Below are positions 21,263-33,610 of a DNA stretch of 64,000 bases, in pieces; position 1 is the stretch's first letter; the number at the start of each line of letters is the position of its first letter. Position numbers and translations under genes: made by a program. Under the pieces are notes generated by a model. The model saw nothing but the letters and a program-made list of their open reading frames with translations, had not been told where the DNA came from and ran no database searches. The stretch is from Coenobita brevimanus (taxonomy: Eukaryota > Arthropoda > Malacostraca > Decapoda > Coenobitidae): assembly GCA_032717465.1 (NCBI GenBank), contig CM064664.1, forward strand, positions 3,390,969-3,454,968, in the 5' to 3' direction.

Positions 21263-22169
21263 ATAATCCCCTCTGCCCACGAAGACGCATTTGTTGTTAT
21301 ATGGATGTGGCTGCGTCTAGACTCAATGATGTGTTTGTCATCATTTAAGCACAAAAACCTTCATCAGAGAAAAAGTTTTTGGTCGATCAGTGTCATTTTT
21401 GGAGGTGTCAGTTTCCACACTTCTCGTCAAAAGTAATGACTTGGCAACCTTGGGGCCCAAGATGCGCGGCAGCCCAGATAGGTTGATTAGTACCACAGCG
21501 GCTGTCAAAGGAGAAAGTAGCGCACAGCAGGCCCTTTAAATCTTACTCTACCTCCGTCCTGGGTGCACATCATATTCCATTATATCAATAGTGCTTATGT
21601 TTACTATTTGGTCACTATTGTGATTAGATTTGGTGTTTGCAATAGGGAATTAGGTTTTTGTGAATCATTCCTGGCTGTTATCAGCGACTGGGCCAGCGAA
21701 GACGGTGCTAGGCCTACCCTGTTTTTTGGCCATGTCTCAACAACTACACTCTCTACCCTGCACCCAGTGTGAGTATTCAACCATTGAACAATAGTAACAG
21801 TGAATCAGGTGAATATAGTGTGCAATAGCTAGTAAGGAAGGACATAGTGAAACGTTTAGCAGGGGGAGGCGGGAAACCTCCATACGACACAGCGTTGTCT
21901 TGAATGGAATATTTGCCAAGGTATTGATGAAATCCTTGTTTTATGCTGATATTTGGTGGATAGTGTTATTGTGCAATAGATAGGCGTATACTGCAATGAG
22001 TGTACGTGATGAAATATTGGCTAGGGCACGAGTCATGTACGCCTTACAGCCACTGCACGCTGTTGTCAGGAGGGGATAAAATAGAGGAGGTTTATAGGGA
22101 TATTTGATTTTATCATATTGTTATATTTACTCTGGGTGCTTTTTGTGTGAAATAAAGCATGAGTGTTAT

Positions 22170-24250
22170 AGTGATATGTTTATCGTATGCCTGTGTGGAT
22201 GAACGTAAACAGTGCACCACGTGCTTGTCAGAAGATATCGTCTGCGATATCTTAGGTATCACAGATGTGACATACAGAACACGTTCATGTACTGCTGTGG
22301 TGAAATATACTATATTTCTCATAAAATGATGGATTTGGTCATGTGTATTGTGAAATAAAATCGCAAGCACTGCAGCATCTTCAGGTAAGGGAAACATCAT
22401 CTGCTACACCTTAGCACACAGGTAAGGGCCATGTACTTGTGCTTCTAGTGGTGTAATATACTGTGTATCTCATATATTGATAGATTTGGTTATGTTTTAT
22501 GTGAAAGGCTGTAAAAGACTGACCCAATTGCTCATCAGAAAGGTGCATATCGTACATCTGACTTAGCACAAAGGTAGTGACATGCAATGCAAGGTTATGA
22601 ACACGTGCATTTACATTTTATTGGTGAAATATACTGTGTATCTCATATTTTGATAGATTTGGTTATGAATTATGTGAAAATAACATGAAAGACAGAAGCA
22701 CGTGCTTGTAAGAAAGAGAACGTCTTGTACACCTGAGTTAGCACAAAGGTAGCAAAATGCAACGTGAGATACATAATTGTACATGGTGTAATATACTGTA
22801 TATCTCATACAGTGGTAGATTTGGTTACGTGTTATGTGAGAAGAAAGTGAAAGTGAACCACATGATCATCTGGAAATCATCACCTGCTACACCGTACCGC
22901 CCAGGTACGGGCCACGTAATTGACCTATGGAAGATGTGCATTTACATTTTATTCGTGAAATATACTATGCATCTAATAAAGTGATAGGTATGGCTATGTT
23001 TTATGTTAAAATAATGTGAAAGACTGACCCATGTGCTCGTAAGAGAACGTCTCGTACACCTGAGGTAGCACAAAGGTAGCGGATGGCAATGCGAGGTAAG
23101 GAAGACGTGTATTTACATTTGCATTCGTGATAAATACTATGTACCTCATAAACCGATAGATTTGGCTATTTATTATGGGAAAATAACGTGAAAAAGTGAC
23201 CCATGTGCCCGTAAGAAAGAGAACGTCTCCTACACCTGAGGTACCACAAAGGTAGCAAAATGCAATGCAAGGTTAGGAATATGTGCATTTACATTTTATT
23301 GGTGAAATATACTGTGTATCTCAAAAAAATGTGATAGATTTGGTTATGTTTTGTGTGCAAAGACAGCGAAAAACTGGTCCATGTGCTCATAAGGAAAAGT
23401 TCATGTCATACACCTGAGTTAGCACAAAGGTAATGAAATGCAATGCAAGGTTAGGAATACATGCATTTACATTTTATTGGTGAAATATACTGTGTATCTC
23501 ATAAAAAGTTATATGTTTGGTTATGTTTTATGTGAAAAGACAGTAAAAGACAGACCTAAGTGCTCGTAAGGAAAAGTGCATGTCGTACACCTGAGTTAGC
23601 ACAAAGGTAATGAAATGCAATGCGAGGTTAGGAACGTGTATTTACATTTTTTTTTTTTTTAATATACTGTGTATCTCTTAAAAAAGTGATAGATTTGGTT
23701 ATATTTTATGTGAAAAGACAGTGAAAGGCTGACCCACGTGCTCATAAGGAAGAGTGAGTGTTGTACACTTGAGTTAGCACGAAGGTTGCGAAATGCAACA
23801 CGACGTTAGGAACACGTGCATTTACATTTTATTGGTGAAATATACTGTGTACCTCATAAAAAGTGATAGATTTGGTTATGTTTTATGTGAAAAGTCAGTG
23901 AAAGACTAACCCACGTGCACGTAAAGAAGAGTGCGTGTTGTACACCTAAGTTAGCACAAAGGTAGCAAAATGCAACGCGAGGTTAGGAACATGTGCATTT
24001 ACATTTTATTGGTGAAATATACTGTAATTCTCACACAATGAGGGACTTGGTTATGTGTAATGTGAAATACAAGCATAAACAGTGCAGCATGTTCTCATAA
24101 GGAAAACACCGTCTGCTCCACCTTTGTACACAGGTAGGGACCTACGGAACACGTGCATTTACATTTTAGTGGTGAAATGTAATGTGTATCTCAAAAAAAT
24201 AATAGATTTGGTTATGTGCAATGTGGAAAGCAATTGAAAGAGGTAACCAT
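22170..24250 (+). repeat. ~170-bp tandem array inside element A2 (about 12 monomers)
   Basis: The landmark GATAGATTTGGTTATG recurs near 22332, 22486, 22656, 22820, 22988, 23158, 23335, 23512, 23690, 23868, 24044 and 24208, at 154-178 base spacing. Each unit also contains ATTTACATTTTATTGGTGAAA and CACCTGAGTTAGCACAAAGG-type blocks. It is the reverse of the array at 2050-3240, with about five more monomers. Confidence 0.9.
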
Positions 24251-24496
24251 GTGCTCGTGGCCCCTACCTGTGTGCTGTCAAGTGTAGGAGACGATGTTTT
24301 TCAAGGACATACACGTATTTCATGAACCCTTGTGTTGTGCCAGTGTTCACCAAAGTTCTTGGCTGGCTGTGAATAAAATATTTTGACTCCTTTATTTCAG
24401 CTCCCACCCCTACCACAGCATTGGACTACCACAGGGTCCATCCCTTTGACAGAAATTCATTCTCCAGTTGCTTGCATTGACATCAGTCTTGCAGAG

Positions 24497-26815
24497 ATGA
24501 AATACTGGTTGGCATCACACGAGTAGCATAAGATCCTCAATGAGGTAGAGTTGGAGAGCGACATCAAGAGCGACCATTCTGGGGTGGAGGAGGTTGAGCT
24601 GATACCATCTGGTGAGCAAGTGGAGCTGCTCCGCTGCTATCACGGATGACCACACCACCATCATCGGTAGGCTTTACTGGAGAACCCTCCCCACCTCTAG
24701 GACCTGCCGATCCCACCGCTCTCTTCTTTGGCTCCCAATCTCCAGGGCCCTCTGCACCCCATGGTGAGCCAGTGTCACTGGAAGCCGGGCCATTGTTCGT
24801 TGTAATGCCCCCTCCACCCGCTTTTGCCGTGCAGGATGCTACAGTGACATCCGTGTTGGCCAGGCAAAGGAGACTGGTGTCCCCAGAGCCCTCTGTCTTG
24901 TCCTCGTACTCGTCGGTGGCATCCTCTCCCAGACGAGGGCATCTTGGTCTGCTGCCTGGACACTGGGGACGTCCAAGAGGTTAGAGGGCAGGCCGAAGGG
25001 TGTCAACAGGCTTACCAGCTGCCACCGCCGCCACTGCCGCTGAAGAGGATCCTGGGTGGAGCATTGGCCTATTCACACCAAAACACGAGCCGTTCACTGG
25101 CTCCCCAGGGATCCAGGAGGATATTCCAACAACTCCCCTGCAGTTCTTCCAGCTCTTTTTCATGCAGGAATTGTTTTCATATCTCACTGTGGAAACCAAC
25201 CGGTATGCCACATTCCTGGGGACAGCTGGATGTCTGGTTCTCCTGCAATGAAGAGGAGATGGCCAGGTTCCTGTGGTTATATCTTCTCATGGGGGTCATG
25301 CACATGTCGACCATCAGACACTATTGGAGGAGATCTGAGCTGCACGACTACCCTAGGGTCCGGTGGGCGATGAGTGGAAGGTGCTTCACCACCATCTTCA
25401 AGCACTTCCACACCTTCAACTCACTCTCCATAGCTTGGGACAACCAAGATCGGCTCATCTGCATTTGCACGGTCATGGAGTACCTCCTTCAGTGGTTCCA
25501 GTCAGCGTACCAACCCAAGGAGCAGCTAAGCCTGGATCAGGAGTCTCTGGGGTCGAAGGGCTAGCTGTCCATCCGTATGCACAACCCCCAGAAGCCCACC
25601 AAGTATTCCATCAAGATGTACATGTTGGCTGAGTCGTCCTTGGACTACATCTGAAACCTCAAGGTCTACACGGGGGTGCAGTGGACCCTCGAGAACACCT
25701 TGTGGGGCCTCATAGAACCGTTGAAGGACCAGGGCTATAAGTTGTTCATGGACAACTACTACAATTCCATAGCCCTGTGCAAACAACTCTTCTCTGCAGG
25801 CTTTTATGTGTGTGGGACCCTATGGCTGCCTAGAAGAGCGCCATGCCAGCTGCAGGCCATCACCAGGTCTAAGAGCCTGCCCAAGGGGGCATGGCATACT
25901 GGCACAAAGACAATGTGCTTGTCCTGCTGTGGAAGGACAAGTGCATTGTTAACATGGTGTCCACCTTCCACACTGCAGACATCATTCTGAAGAGGGTTCG
26001 AGGAAAGGTGTGGGGTCATGACTGGCGGACAACCTATATGGAGAAGGTCGTTAACAAGCCAGTCGTTGTGGAGGACTACAACAGGTACATGGGTGGGATG
26101 GATCATAGCGATCAGATGGTCCAGTACTACCCCATCCAATGGCGAACTGTCAAGTAGATGAAGAAGATCACCTTCTACTTCGTCTAAATGGCACTCTTCA
26201 ACACGTTCGCCTTGTATAAAAAGTACAGACGCAAGAAAGTAACTCTCCTTGAATTTGTGGAGCAGATCATCTACGATCTTCTGCATTTCCATGAAGAAGA
26301 CTGCCCTGTGTCTGGACACGTACCCGGTACTTCATCATGCCCCAGACCTACCTACCTGGCGGCCAGCACCAGCAACACCTGGCACCCAGCAGGCACAGGC
26401 ACCAGCACCAGGATGGGCCCAGCCACCACCAGCACCAGCACTGCCTGCAGGACAACCAACACCAGTACCATCTGCAGCAGGCCCATCACAGGTACCACCG
26501 TCGCCACCAGCACTGCCTGCAGAAGGCCCATCAGGGATGCCAACACCGCCTCCACCTCCAGTTGCTGGTCCGTCGGGAGAACCCGTGCCTGGGCCTGCAG
26601 CTCCCGCATGACAGGGCCACAGAGCGCGAGGGTATCCAAGCAAGCATCGCCGAGTGATTGACGACGATGTGAGGTTGGATCCCACTCTAGGCCACCACAG
26701 GGCAAGGATCCCTAACAAGAAGAGGCTCAGGTGTACCTTGTGCTCCGAGTTTGGGGTGAGGAAAGACACAAGGAACATGTGATGTGCCGCTTTGCATGGG
26801 TGATTGTTTTGAGTG
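24497..26815 (+). pseudogene. PiggyBac-type transposase (PGBD4-like), copy A2, multiple stops
   Basis: An acidic start (ESDIKSDHSGVEEVE after ATG 24497) is followed by a Pro/Ser-rich region and the DDE_Tnp_1_7 core. All three catalytic Asp positions are still readable: LSLDQESL (first), YKLFMDNYYNS (second), YMGGMDHSDQMVQYY (third). A cysteine-rich C-terminus (LRCTLCSEFGVRKDTRNM) ends the protein. Inactivating changes are a frameshift near 25235, TAG at about 25562, TGA at about 25652 and TAG at about 26156. At the last two, Trp occurs in relatives. A Pro/Ala/Thr-rich linker with stretched codons covers 26340-26600. The gene is therefore a pseudogene that keeps its active-site residues, while A1 has lost the first one. 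Confidence 0.9.
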
Positions 26816-26846
26816 GTAGCATACCGAGCGATACCTTCACAAGTGG

Positions 26847-26848
<2 letters not shown>

Positions 26849-26914
<66 letters not shown>
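26849..26914. repeat. (CA)n microsatellite
   Basis: Perfect dinucleotide run immediately after the transposase cysteine-rich end in A2. Confidence 0.95.
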
Positions 26915-26918
<4 letters not shown>

Positions 26919-27868
26919 GCACAAAACTCCTCACCTCCAAAGTGATCTGGTCCTGCAGGAAGATCATCGCCACTGGAGAAGTACGTGATATTCTTTTTTT
27001 ATTATTTATCTATTTACCTCAATTTATGTCTGTATGTTTACACCTACATATATATTGTTTTTTACCTCAACACCAATAACATGGTAATAAGCACAGCTTC
27101 AGTTTCAGTTGCTAGCAACAAGTTTAGTGTTTATGTGTGGTTTCTGAGAGGACTAAAACAACACAGAAGTAATTATATAAAACAGTTGTTTGTATAAAAC
27201 CAAAGAAAGCATAGTTAGCAAGCTTAAAAGTGTTAGTGCACTGTGGGAAAATAACGTATGTGAACGCAGCTGACAGTGGTTCAGAGCTTGGGAAAATACA
27301 CCATAATATTTTGTGTTATCTTCAGAACTATGAGGCCTAGGATCACCGTTCTTGGCTCAAAGGAAAGCGAATGAAATTCTGCATAGGATGATAAAATAAA
27401 AACACAACATTGGCGAGAAAAGTTATTCGGTTGAGCTCCCCGAATAAAAAATCTGTTGTCTTTTGGAAATGGGTTTTACTTCTATGCTTATTACTCGAAG
27501 ACCATAACTCTGATCAAACTTGGACCTCCGGCATTATAAATATAATAAAATTCTCTTTCGTATGATTGTATAACATACAGAGATTGATTAGTAAACATCC
27601 GACTTGTGATGTTGGGAAGTGATATCCATGATCCCCAATGTTTATTCCGAGGGCCCTGACGTACGTGTAGTGTTTTTTTTTTTTTTTTGCTCATCACGTA
27701 GAACATTGACGAATAGGAATATGTGGCTTTTGAGGCAAGATATATATGTTTAGGTGGTGAAAATAAGCCAAGAATATACATTTTTGGAGCACGTGGCAGC
27801 CGGGGGGGGAGGGGAGAAAAGCCAAATCATGGCACACAAAACTTATTAACTTATCCTTGCAGGGAAAG
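26915..27868. other. 3' noncoding part of element A2
   Basis: No coding sequence is seen. A poly-T run lies at about 27671-27688 and a poly-G run at about 27803-27817. The end is set by resumption of the B element frame at 27869. Confidence 0.5.
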
Positions 27869-28690
27869 GTAAATATCTTTCTTCCCAAACAAGGTATTTC
27901 CAATCATCATCTCTCGCTCAACAGACACCTCTAACATACTTTCCTCGTTATCATTTATTCCAGGCACACCATGCATACCAACGAAACCTTGACCTGCTAC
28001 ATTTCCCACTGTGGCATTCAGATCTTCCATTACCTCACTCACACTTGCTCTAAAACTCTGCAGACACTCATCAACATCATTCCAGAAAAACTACCTCACT
28101 TCTTCATCCTTTTCACTACCAGGCCCATATGCGCCCACAAATACCCACAACTCACGTCTACATTTCGCTTTCACCCACGTCAGTCTCGATGACACCTTCC
28201 ATTCAATCACACACTGCTGTACTTCCGGGCTCACTGTGAAGGCCACTTCTTCTTTTACTTTTCCTCTGTCAACACCTGACATCCTTCCAGTCACACTTCC
28301 AAACTTAGATTCACCTTTCTCTTTCATCTTTGTCTCACTCAAAGCTACCGCATCCAGCTTTCTCCTCACAAACATTCTCCCAATCTCGTCCCATTGAGCC
28401 TGAATTGTACTACATCCTCGCACATTCGTAGACCCAATCTTCAGGGTTCGGGTATAACTCTATCCCCTCTCTGTTTCTATTATGTCTCATTTTAGCAACT
28501 AAATGTACAGAGGAAGGAGTCCCTAGTCCCCTCACCCGGTCCCTTTAGTTGCCTTTTACAACACGCAGGGAATATGATGGCAGAATTCTTCCTAACATAT
28601 CCTGATTGCAGAGTGGTGGTACCACCCCATCGTGCGGCCAGATTGTGTCCCCTATGCCACAAGATGGGCACAGTCATGAATACTAATAAA
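27869..28690 (-). pseudogene. RTE-like family B element, 5' UTR and start of AP endonuclease
   Basis: Minus-strand reading gives the start of an APE domain: RRKLDAVALSETKMKEKGES, then VFVGAYGPGSEKDEEVR, then EVMEDLNATVGNVAGQGFVG and IGNTLFGKKDIY. The active-site Glu (SETKM) is visible. It continues, after A2 is discounted, with YKYTWM at 21262. Upstream (28440-28690) lies a 5' UTR with CTGCGTGTTGTAAAAGGCAAC and GGTGGTACCACC words. One stop separates the DEEVR and EVMED parts. Together with 19322-21262 and 15568-16330 this makes one nearly full-length B element. Confidence 0.8.
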
Positions 28691-29627
28691 GAAACAGGAA
28701 GAATGCCAATAGTCTGCCACTAGAGGGCAGGTTAATCGCACACATCTCTCTCCCTCCCACACACTCACACAGAAACGCTCTCCTTACCCCTACCAAATCA
28801 CTGATTTGGAAAGTGGATGAATTGGAGATCTAAAACTTTTTTTTTTCTCTCTCTCTCTCTCTCTCTCATGTAAAAATAGGTACATATACCTAATTAGGTT
28901 TATTATTACGTGCATAGATGCACTCTCACTCCCACGTAAAGAAATTATTTTGAAGTATTAGCAAGATTCTGTAAAATGATCCAAGTGTACCATATGTATT
29001 CAAATATTTGTCCATCGTCTTCTAAACGATACACTAAAATCTATGTAATAGAGACATATTATATTATTACTAGCGGTATAAGTCCATCTCCTGCCTTGTT
29101 ATATGGGGAGCCACTTATCTACCTACCCACTCATCCACCTACTCACTCACCCCATCAAACGCAACCCCACCTTGGCTGTTTTTTTTTTTTCTTCGGCAGC
29201 TCTCATTCATTCAGTCCTATTGGCAACACTGAAGTGAGTTCAGTCTGAATGATTCGGCAACGTCACACCTTCCCTTGTGAATTGATGAAACAACTGGAGA
29301 AATTGATCTACCATGTCTTCCTCATAAGGCTTTAAGTAACCATTGCTTGTAAAAGGTTTTCATTAACTGTAGATCGATAATTGTTGAGAATTGAAGCCAT
29401 GTAGATCAACATTTTTGCCCTCCACCTGATAGAGTCAGAGGAGGGTGTTGTTATCACTAGGATCAAAAGGTGTTGGGTGGCAGGGCGGTGTCCGGGCATC
29501 GAGCTTTCGTTTCTGGGCCAGAACTCACAGAATATTCAGTACAGAGTCCTAAAATTATACATGGTTATGTGTCTTATTGTGAACTGGAACCTTTTAATAG
29601 GTAGAATGCTGTGTCTTGGATAGTTTT
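28691..29627. other. No gene recognised
   Basis: Contains a short (TC)n run at 28848-28867, a CCAC/TCAC-rich stretch near 29115-29160 and a T run near 29180. No frame or element ends are recognised. Confidence 0.4.
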
Positions 29628-32600
29628 TTTTTCTGTCTATCTATTACCAGATCCCTCAATCCCGTTCGGGGAGGCCACAAACAAATCGCCTCCATGTCGC
29701 CCTGTCCCTCGCCATTTCACTGCCCTGCTCCCAAGGCACACACCCCTCTCTCATATACCTCTCCACCCCATCCCTCCATCTCATCCTCGGCCTCCCCCTT
29801 CCTCTCCCCCCCTCCACCTCACTCATATACACTCTCTTCGTCAGTCTTTCACCCTCAGTACTCTCCACATGGCCAAACCACCTCAGTGTATTCCTCCTAA
29901 CACTTCCTATCACATCCACATCCACACCACAACGCTCCTTTATATCCTCATTTGTCAGCCTGTCTCTCCATGTGACTCCACAGGCTCCTCTTAAATAACT
30001 CATTTCCACTGCTCTCAGTCTTGACTTGTGTCCTTCCAACAACGTTCAAGCTTCACTTCCATCCGTTAAAGTTGGTATTACAATACTGTCATGTAGAAAC
30101 TTTTTCACTTCCATGCTCACTTCCCTGTTTCTTATCACTGCTTTCAAGGAACAAGAACCTTTCTTCCCTGCTGTACCCTTTCAAGCACTTCACCCTCCAA
30201 ACCTCCATCCTTAATCATCACACTACCCATGTACTTAAACGTACTCACTTTTCCAATTCCTCACCGTCCAACCTCGCTATACATTCACTGACTTCACCCC
30301 TCTCAAAGACCATAACCTTACTCTTTCCTACATTCACCTTTAGATTCCGTTTCTTACACACTTTCCCAAACTCATCCACCAAGCCTTGCAGCTCCCCTTC
30401 GTCTTCACTCAACAACACAGTATCATCTGCAAACAACAGTACAAGGAGTTTCCAAACACAACCCTCTCTCACCAAACACAACCCCCTCTCAACCCTGGTG
30501 AGAGAGGGTTGTGTCCAACATCCACTATTCTACCTTGTACCTCTTTTATTACCCCATCCATGTACAGATTGAACAACCATGGAGACATGACACATCCCTG
30601 TTTCAAACCAACCTGCAAAGAGAAAAATTCACTCAATTCACCATCCACACGCACTGCAGCCTTAGCACCATCATACATACTCTTCACAGCATTCAGCAAC
30701 TTCCCATCTACTCCATATATTCTTAATATTTTCCACAATCCTTGTATATCCACCCTGTCATATGCTTTCTCCAAATCCATGAAAGCCGCATACAACTTCT
30801 TTCCCTTCTCTAGAAACTTTTCCACTAAAGATCTAAGAATGAATATCTGATCTACACAACCTCTTCCCTTCCTAAAGCCTCCCTGTTCTTCTCCAACTAA
30901 TTCCTCTGTTATTACCCTAACTCTGTCAGAAAGTATCCTACAATACACATTTCCTGTTATACTAAGAAGACAAATGCCCCTATGATTACCACACACTTCT
31001 TTTTCCCCTTTTCCTTTGCACAAGGGAATAGTTATACCTGACTTCCAATCCTCTGGAACTCTACCTCCTCACAGGCCAATCTGCACATCTTCCACATCCA
31101 TTCTACTACTATCTCTCCCCCATGCTTCAACATTTCACCGCACACTCCATCGATTCCTGGGGCTTTCCCCAGTTTAACTTTCTTCATTGCTTCTACAACT
31201 TCTATCCTACTGATTTCTTCCTGTGTCCTCACCTCCCTCCTTCTCCCAGCCATTCCCCAGCCACTTATACTCCCATTACTTCCACCCTCTACGTTCAACA
31301 TTTCCTTAATGTGTTCTCTCCATCTGCTCACTTTTTCTCTCTTCTCCACTATAATCTACCATTTTTATCTTACTCTCTTCACCTCTTTCCAGAACATTTT
31401 CTTACAGTCCCTCCACTTTACACTCAAATTCCTTTCAAATTCCTCATTCACTCTCTTCTTACTCTCTCTTACTAATCATTTTACCTCTTTCTTTCTACAT
31501 ATAACTCTATCATCTGCCTCTCAACTTCTTCCACTCCCCTGTTTCTCATCCATTCATTGTATGCTTTCTTCTTTTGTGCTACAGCCTCCTCTCACCTCTT
31601 CATTCCTCCACGCTGTTTCTTGCACCCCCCTCCGTCTTCTCTTCATCCCACATACATCACATGCTGCACATATTTCTTCTGTGAATATCCTGCACACACC
31701 TTCCACGTCCCCCATCTGATGCAATTCATATTTGCCCAATTGTTCCTCCACTTCTCTCTTATATTCTGCCTTTTTCTCATCCTCTTGTAACCTTTCCACT
31801 CTCCTTGCAAATACTTCTTCTTCCTGTTCTTCCCTTCTTCTATTACTCCATCTTATTTGTTTCTTGATTCTGGCCACCACCAAGTAGTGGTCAGAAAGTC
31901 CACTCCCCCAACCTCTATAAGCTCTTGCATCCATTACACATCTTTGCATCCTTTCATCCACACACACATAGTCAATCATTGCCTTCCTTTCATTCAGTTC
32001 ATCACCCACCCTTCTCATCACTCGCCATGTATACCTGTAGATTATTTTATGCCTGAAGAGGGTATTGGCTATCATCAACCTCCTCCCAGCACAAATGTCC
32101 ACTAACGCACTGCCATTCTCATCTATCTCAGCAGGCACACCCCACTCACCAACTATTCCATCCACCTTCATATTCACTACTTTACCATTCATATCACCGA
32201 TCAAAAACGCTCTCTTATTCCTTCCAAACTTTTCCATGCACACTTTCACATTTGTCCAGAACTCTTCTCTCACTCTGCTTGCACGATCTTGCATTGGCAC
32301 ATACACGCACACAATCGCTCACTTTTGTATTCCAACTTTCAATCTTACCCACACAATCCTTGACCCAACTGATCCATACTCTCTTATGTTCTTCTTCCAT
32401 CTTTTACTCACAACTATACACACTCCTTCTTTTGCCCTCTCATTCTCACCTACTCCTGCACATATACCCCATCCATACTCCCATTCTCTCACACTCTCAC
32501 CTCTCCTCTTAATTTCAGTTACTCCACATACATCAACTTTTGCACCCTCAAGCACCTGGACAATCTCTCTCTCTTTCACATCATTCGTACCTCTTACATT

Positions 32601-32760
32601 CCATATTCCGATTACCATGTCCTTTTTTTTAATAATAATAAAAAATAATAACATTATTTTTTCCATAAATTTCAATGTGACCTGCACAAGGAATCTGATG
32701 GACCCATGTCGTGCGTTTTCAAGGCGTTCTCCTTATGGTCACCTTTAAAAGAAAAAGACT
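29628..32760 (-). mobile_element. RTE-like family C element, copy C1 (nearly full length)
   Basis: Minus-strand LINE with endonuclease and RT. It ends in ATAGATAGACAG at about 29640-29628, a short (GATA)-type tail like the longer one of copy C2. A 5' UTR-like block precedes the endonuclease at 32690-32760. No terminal repeats are expected. Confidence 0.85.
29656..32687 (-). pseudogene. Family C ORF: AP endonuclease plus reverse transcriptase, several frameshifts
   Basis: The endonuclease begins MVIGIWNVRGTNDVKEREIV, continues with DVCGVTEIKRRGES (active-site Glu), RAFLIGDMNGKV, RYTWRV, AMIDYVCV and GLSDHYLVVARI. The linker (31032-31349) reads RIEVVEAMKKVKLGKAPGID. RT reads GGFRKGRGCVDQIFILRSLV, FMDLEKAYDRVDIQG, LQVGLKQGCVMSPWLFNLYM and the catalytic LLFADDTVLLSEDEGEL. 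The C-terminal block is NTLRWFGHVESTEGERLTKR and GRGRGRPRMRWRDGVERYM. Frameshifts lie near 32315, 31550, 31025 and 30475. The one at 30475 is caused by a local inverted duplication. Confidence 0.9.
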
Positions 32761-33045
32761 GGGTGGAGGGAAGGGCCGTCATGTGCTTGGTTAGGTATGC
32801 AGGGAGCTGGGGGAGTATGTACTTAGTCTGATGGAAAGTTGCGAAAGCGTAGTGTTACCTATGTTTTACTTAGAATTACTTCATGTGTTATTTCCCAACT
32901 TTATGCCTACCTTCCAAAATACCCTGTATATACTCGTGTTTTGTTGGTCTTACACCTGGCAGATGATTACAATCAATTTGGAACTTCCCACTAGAAAAGT
33001 TAGTGAGAGCTAGGTCCAACTTCTCGAGTTGAATGGTCTCTTTAA
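32761..33045. other. No gene recognised
   Basis: Nothing recognisable between the 5' end of C1 and the TTAACCC at 33043. Confidence 0.4.
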
Positions 33046-33610
33046 CCCGAGGCGTCCCGACGACGTATGGATATGTTCCCACGTTTTGTCACAGTGACAC
33101 CTGATGACGTATCCATATGTTTTGCAATTGTGAGGTCCGTCATTTGCACATTTTTCAAATTTCGCACGTGATTTTTGGTATGTATACGCAGGCTAGGTGC
33201 GGCGAGAAGGAAAATAAGGTATGGTCCTTCTGTGTTGTCTGGGGAAGGCACGAGTGGTGTGGCGGGAGTGTGGGGTGAAAGGGAAAGTGGTGTGGTGGGA
33301 GTGAGCGGTGAAAGGGAAAGTGGTGATGGGAGGGAGGCAGTGCGAGCACGTGAAGTACGTGGGCAGCAGGCAGGCGAGAAGGAGCTGCTCTCTAGCACGT
33401 CTTTCGCCCCGCAGTATTCCCGCACTTCCTCCCCACAGCCCTGTGATGCGGAGAAAGGAAGGAAAGGGAAGGGAGAGGGGAAAGGAAAAGGCAAAGGGAA
33501 GAGGAGCACGAGTGAGGAAGGGTGGCGCTCTCCTCCTCCCCAACCTCCCCCACCACCCTCTCCTCCCCATCCTGACAAGGAATATCACATCTTGTTACAT
33601 TACTGATACT
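33046..33610. other. GC-rich block with a possible TTAA-MITE left end; no supported gene
   Basis: TTAA (33043-33046) is followed by CCCGAGGCGTCCCGACGACG, the shape of a piggyBac-type terminus. Two GACGTATNNATATG words lie at about 33061 and 33107. No matching right end was found. From 33180 to 33570 the DNA is strongly purine-rich with a twice-repeated GGTGAAAGGGAAAGTGGTG unit. Open frames exist on both strands (33175-33606 plus, 33042-33578 minus), but they encode only Gly/Lys/Pro-rich low-complexity sequence. Confidence 0.35.

Larger units (their letters stand above)
21267..27868 (+). mobile_element. PiggyBac-type element A, copy A2 (6.6 kb), inserted in element B
   Basis: The B endonuclease frame stops at DIY (27869) and resumes at YKYTWM (21262), so everything between is an insertion. 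The flanks are ATAA and GTAA, a degenerate 4-bp duplication compatible with piggyBac-style TTAA targeting (inference). The left end reads TCCCCTCTGCCCACG; the right end reversed reads CTTTCCCTGCAAGG, only weakly similar. Contents in order are terminal GACGCATTTGT palindromes, a 12-monomer ~170-bp array, the transposase, a (CA)n tract and about 950 bases of noncoding DNA. Confidence 0.75.

Noticed and set aside
4710..21266. Composite transposon made of A1 and A2 with the DNA between as cargo
   Set aside because: A2 interrupts element B and A1 adjoins an unrelated LINE fragment, so each has its own target. Nothing shows that the 16.6 kb moved as a unit.
28011..32748. Many plus-strand Ser/Pro/Phe-rich open frames
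   Set aside because: They are reverse-strand shadows of the B and C endonuclease and RT genes.
33042..33606. Open frames on both strands of 130-178 codons
   Set aside because: Purely low-complexity composition, no domain, no splice or start context. The frames arise from purine/pyrimidine strand bias.
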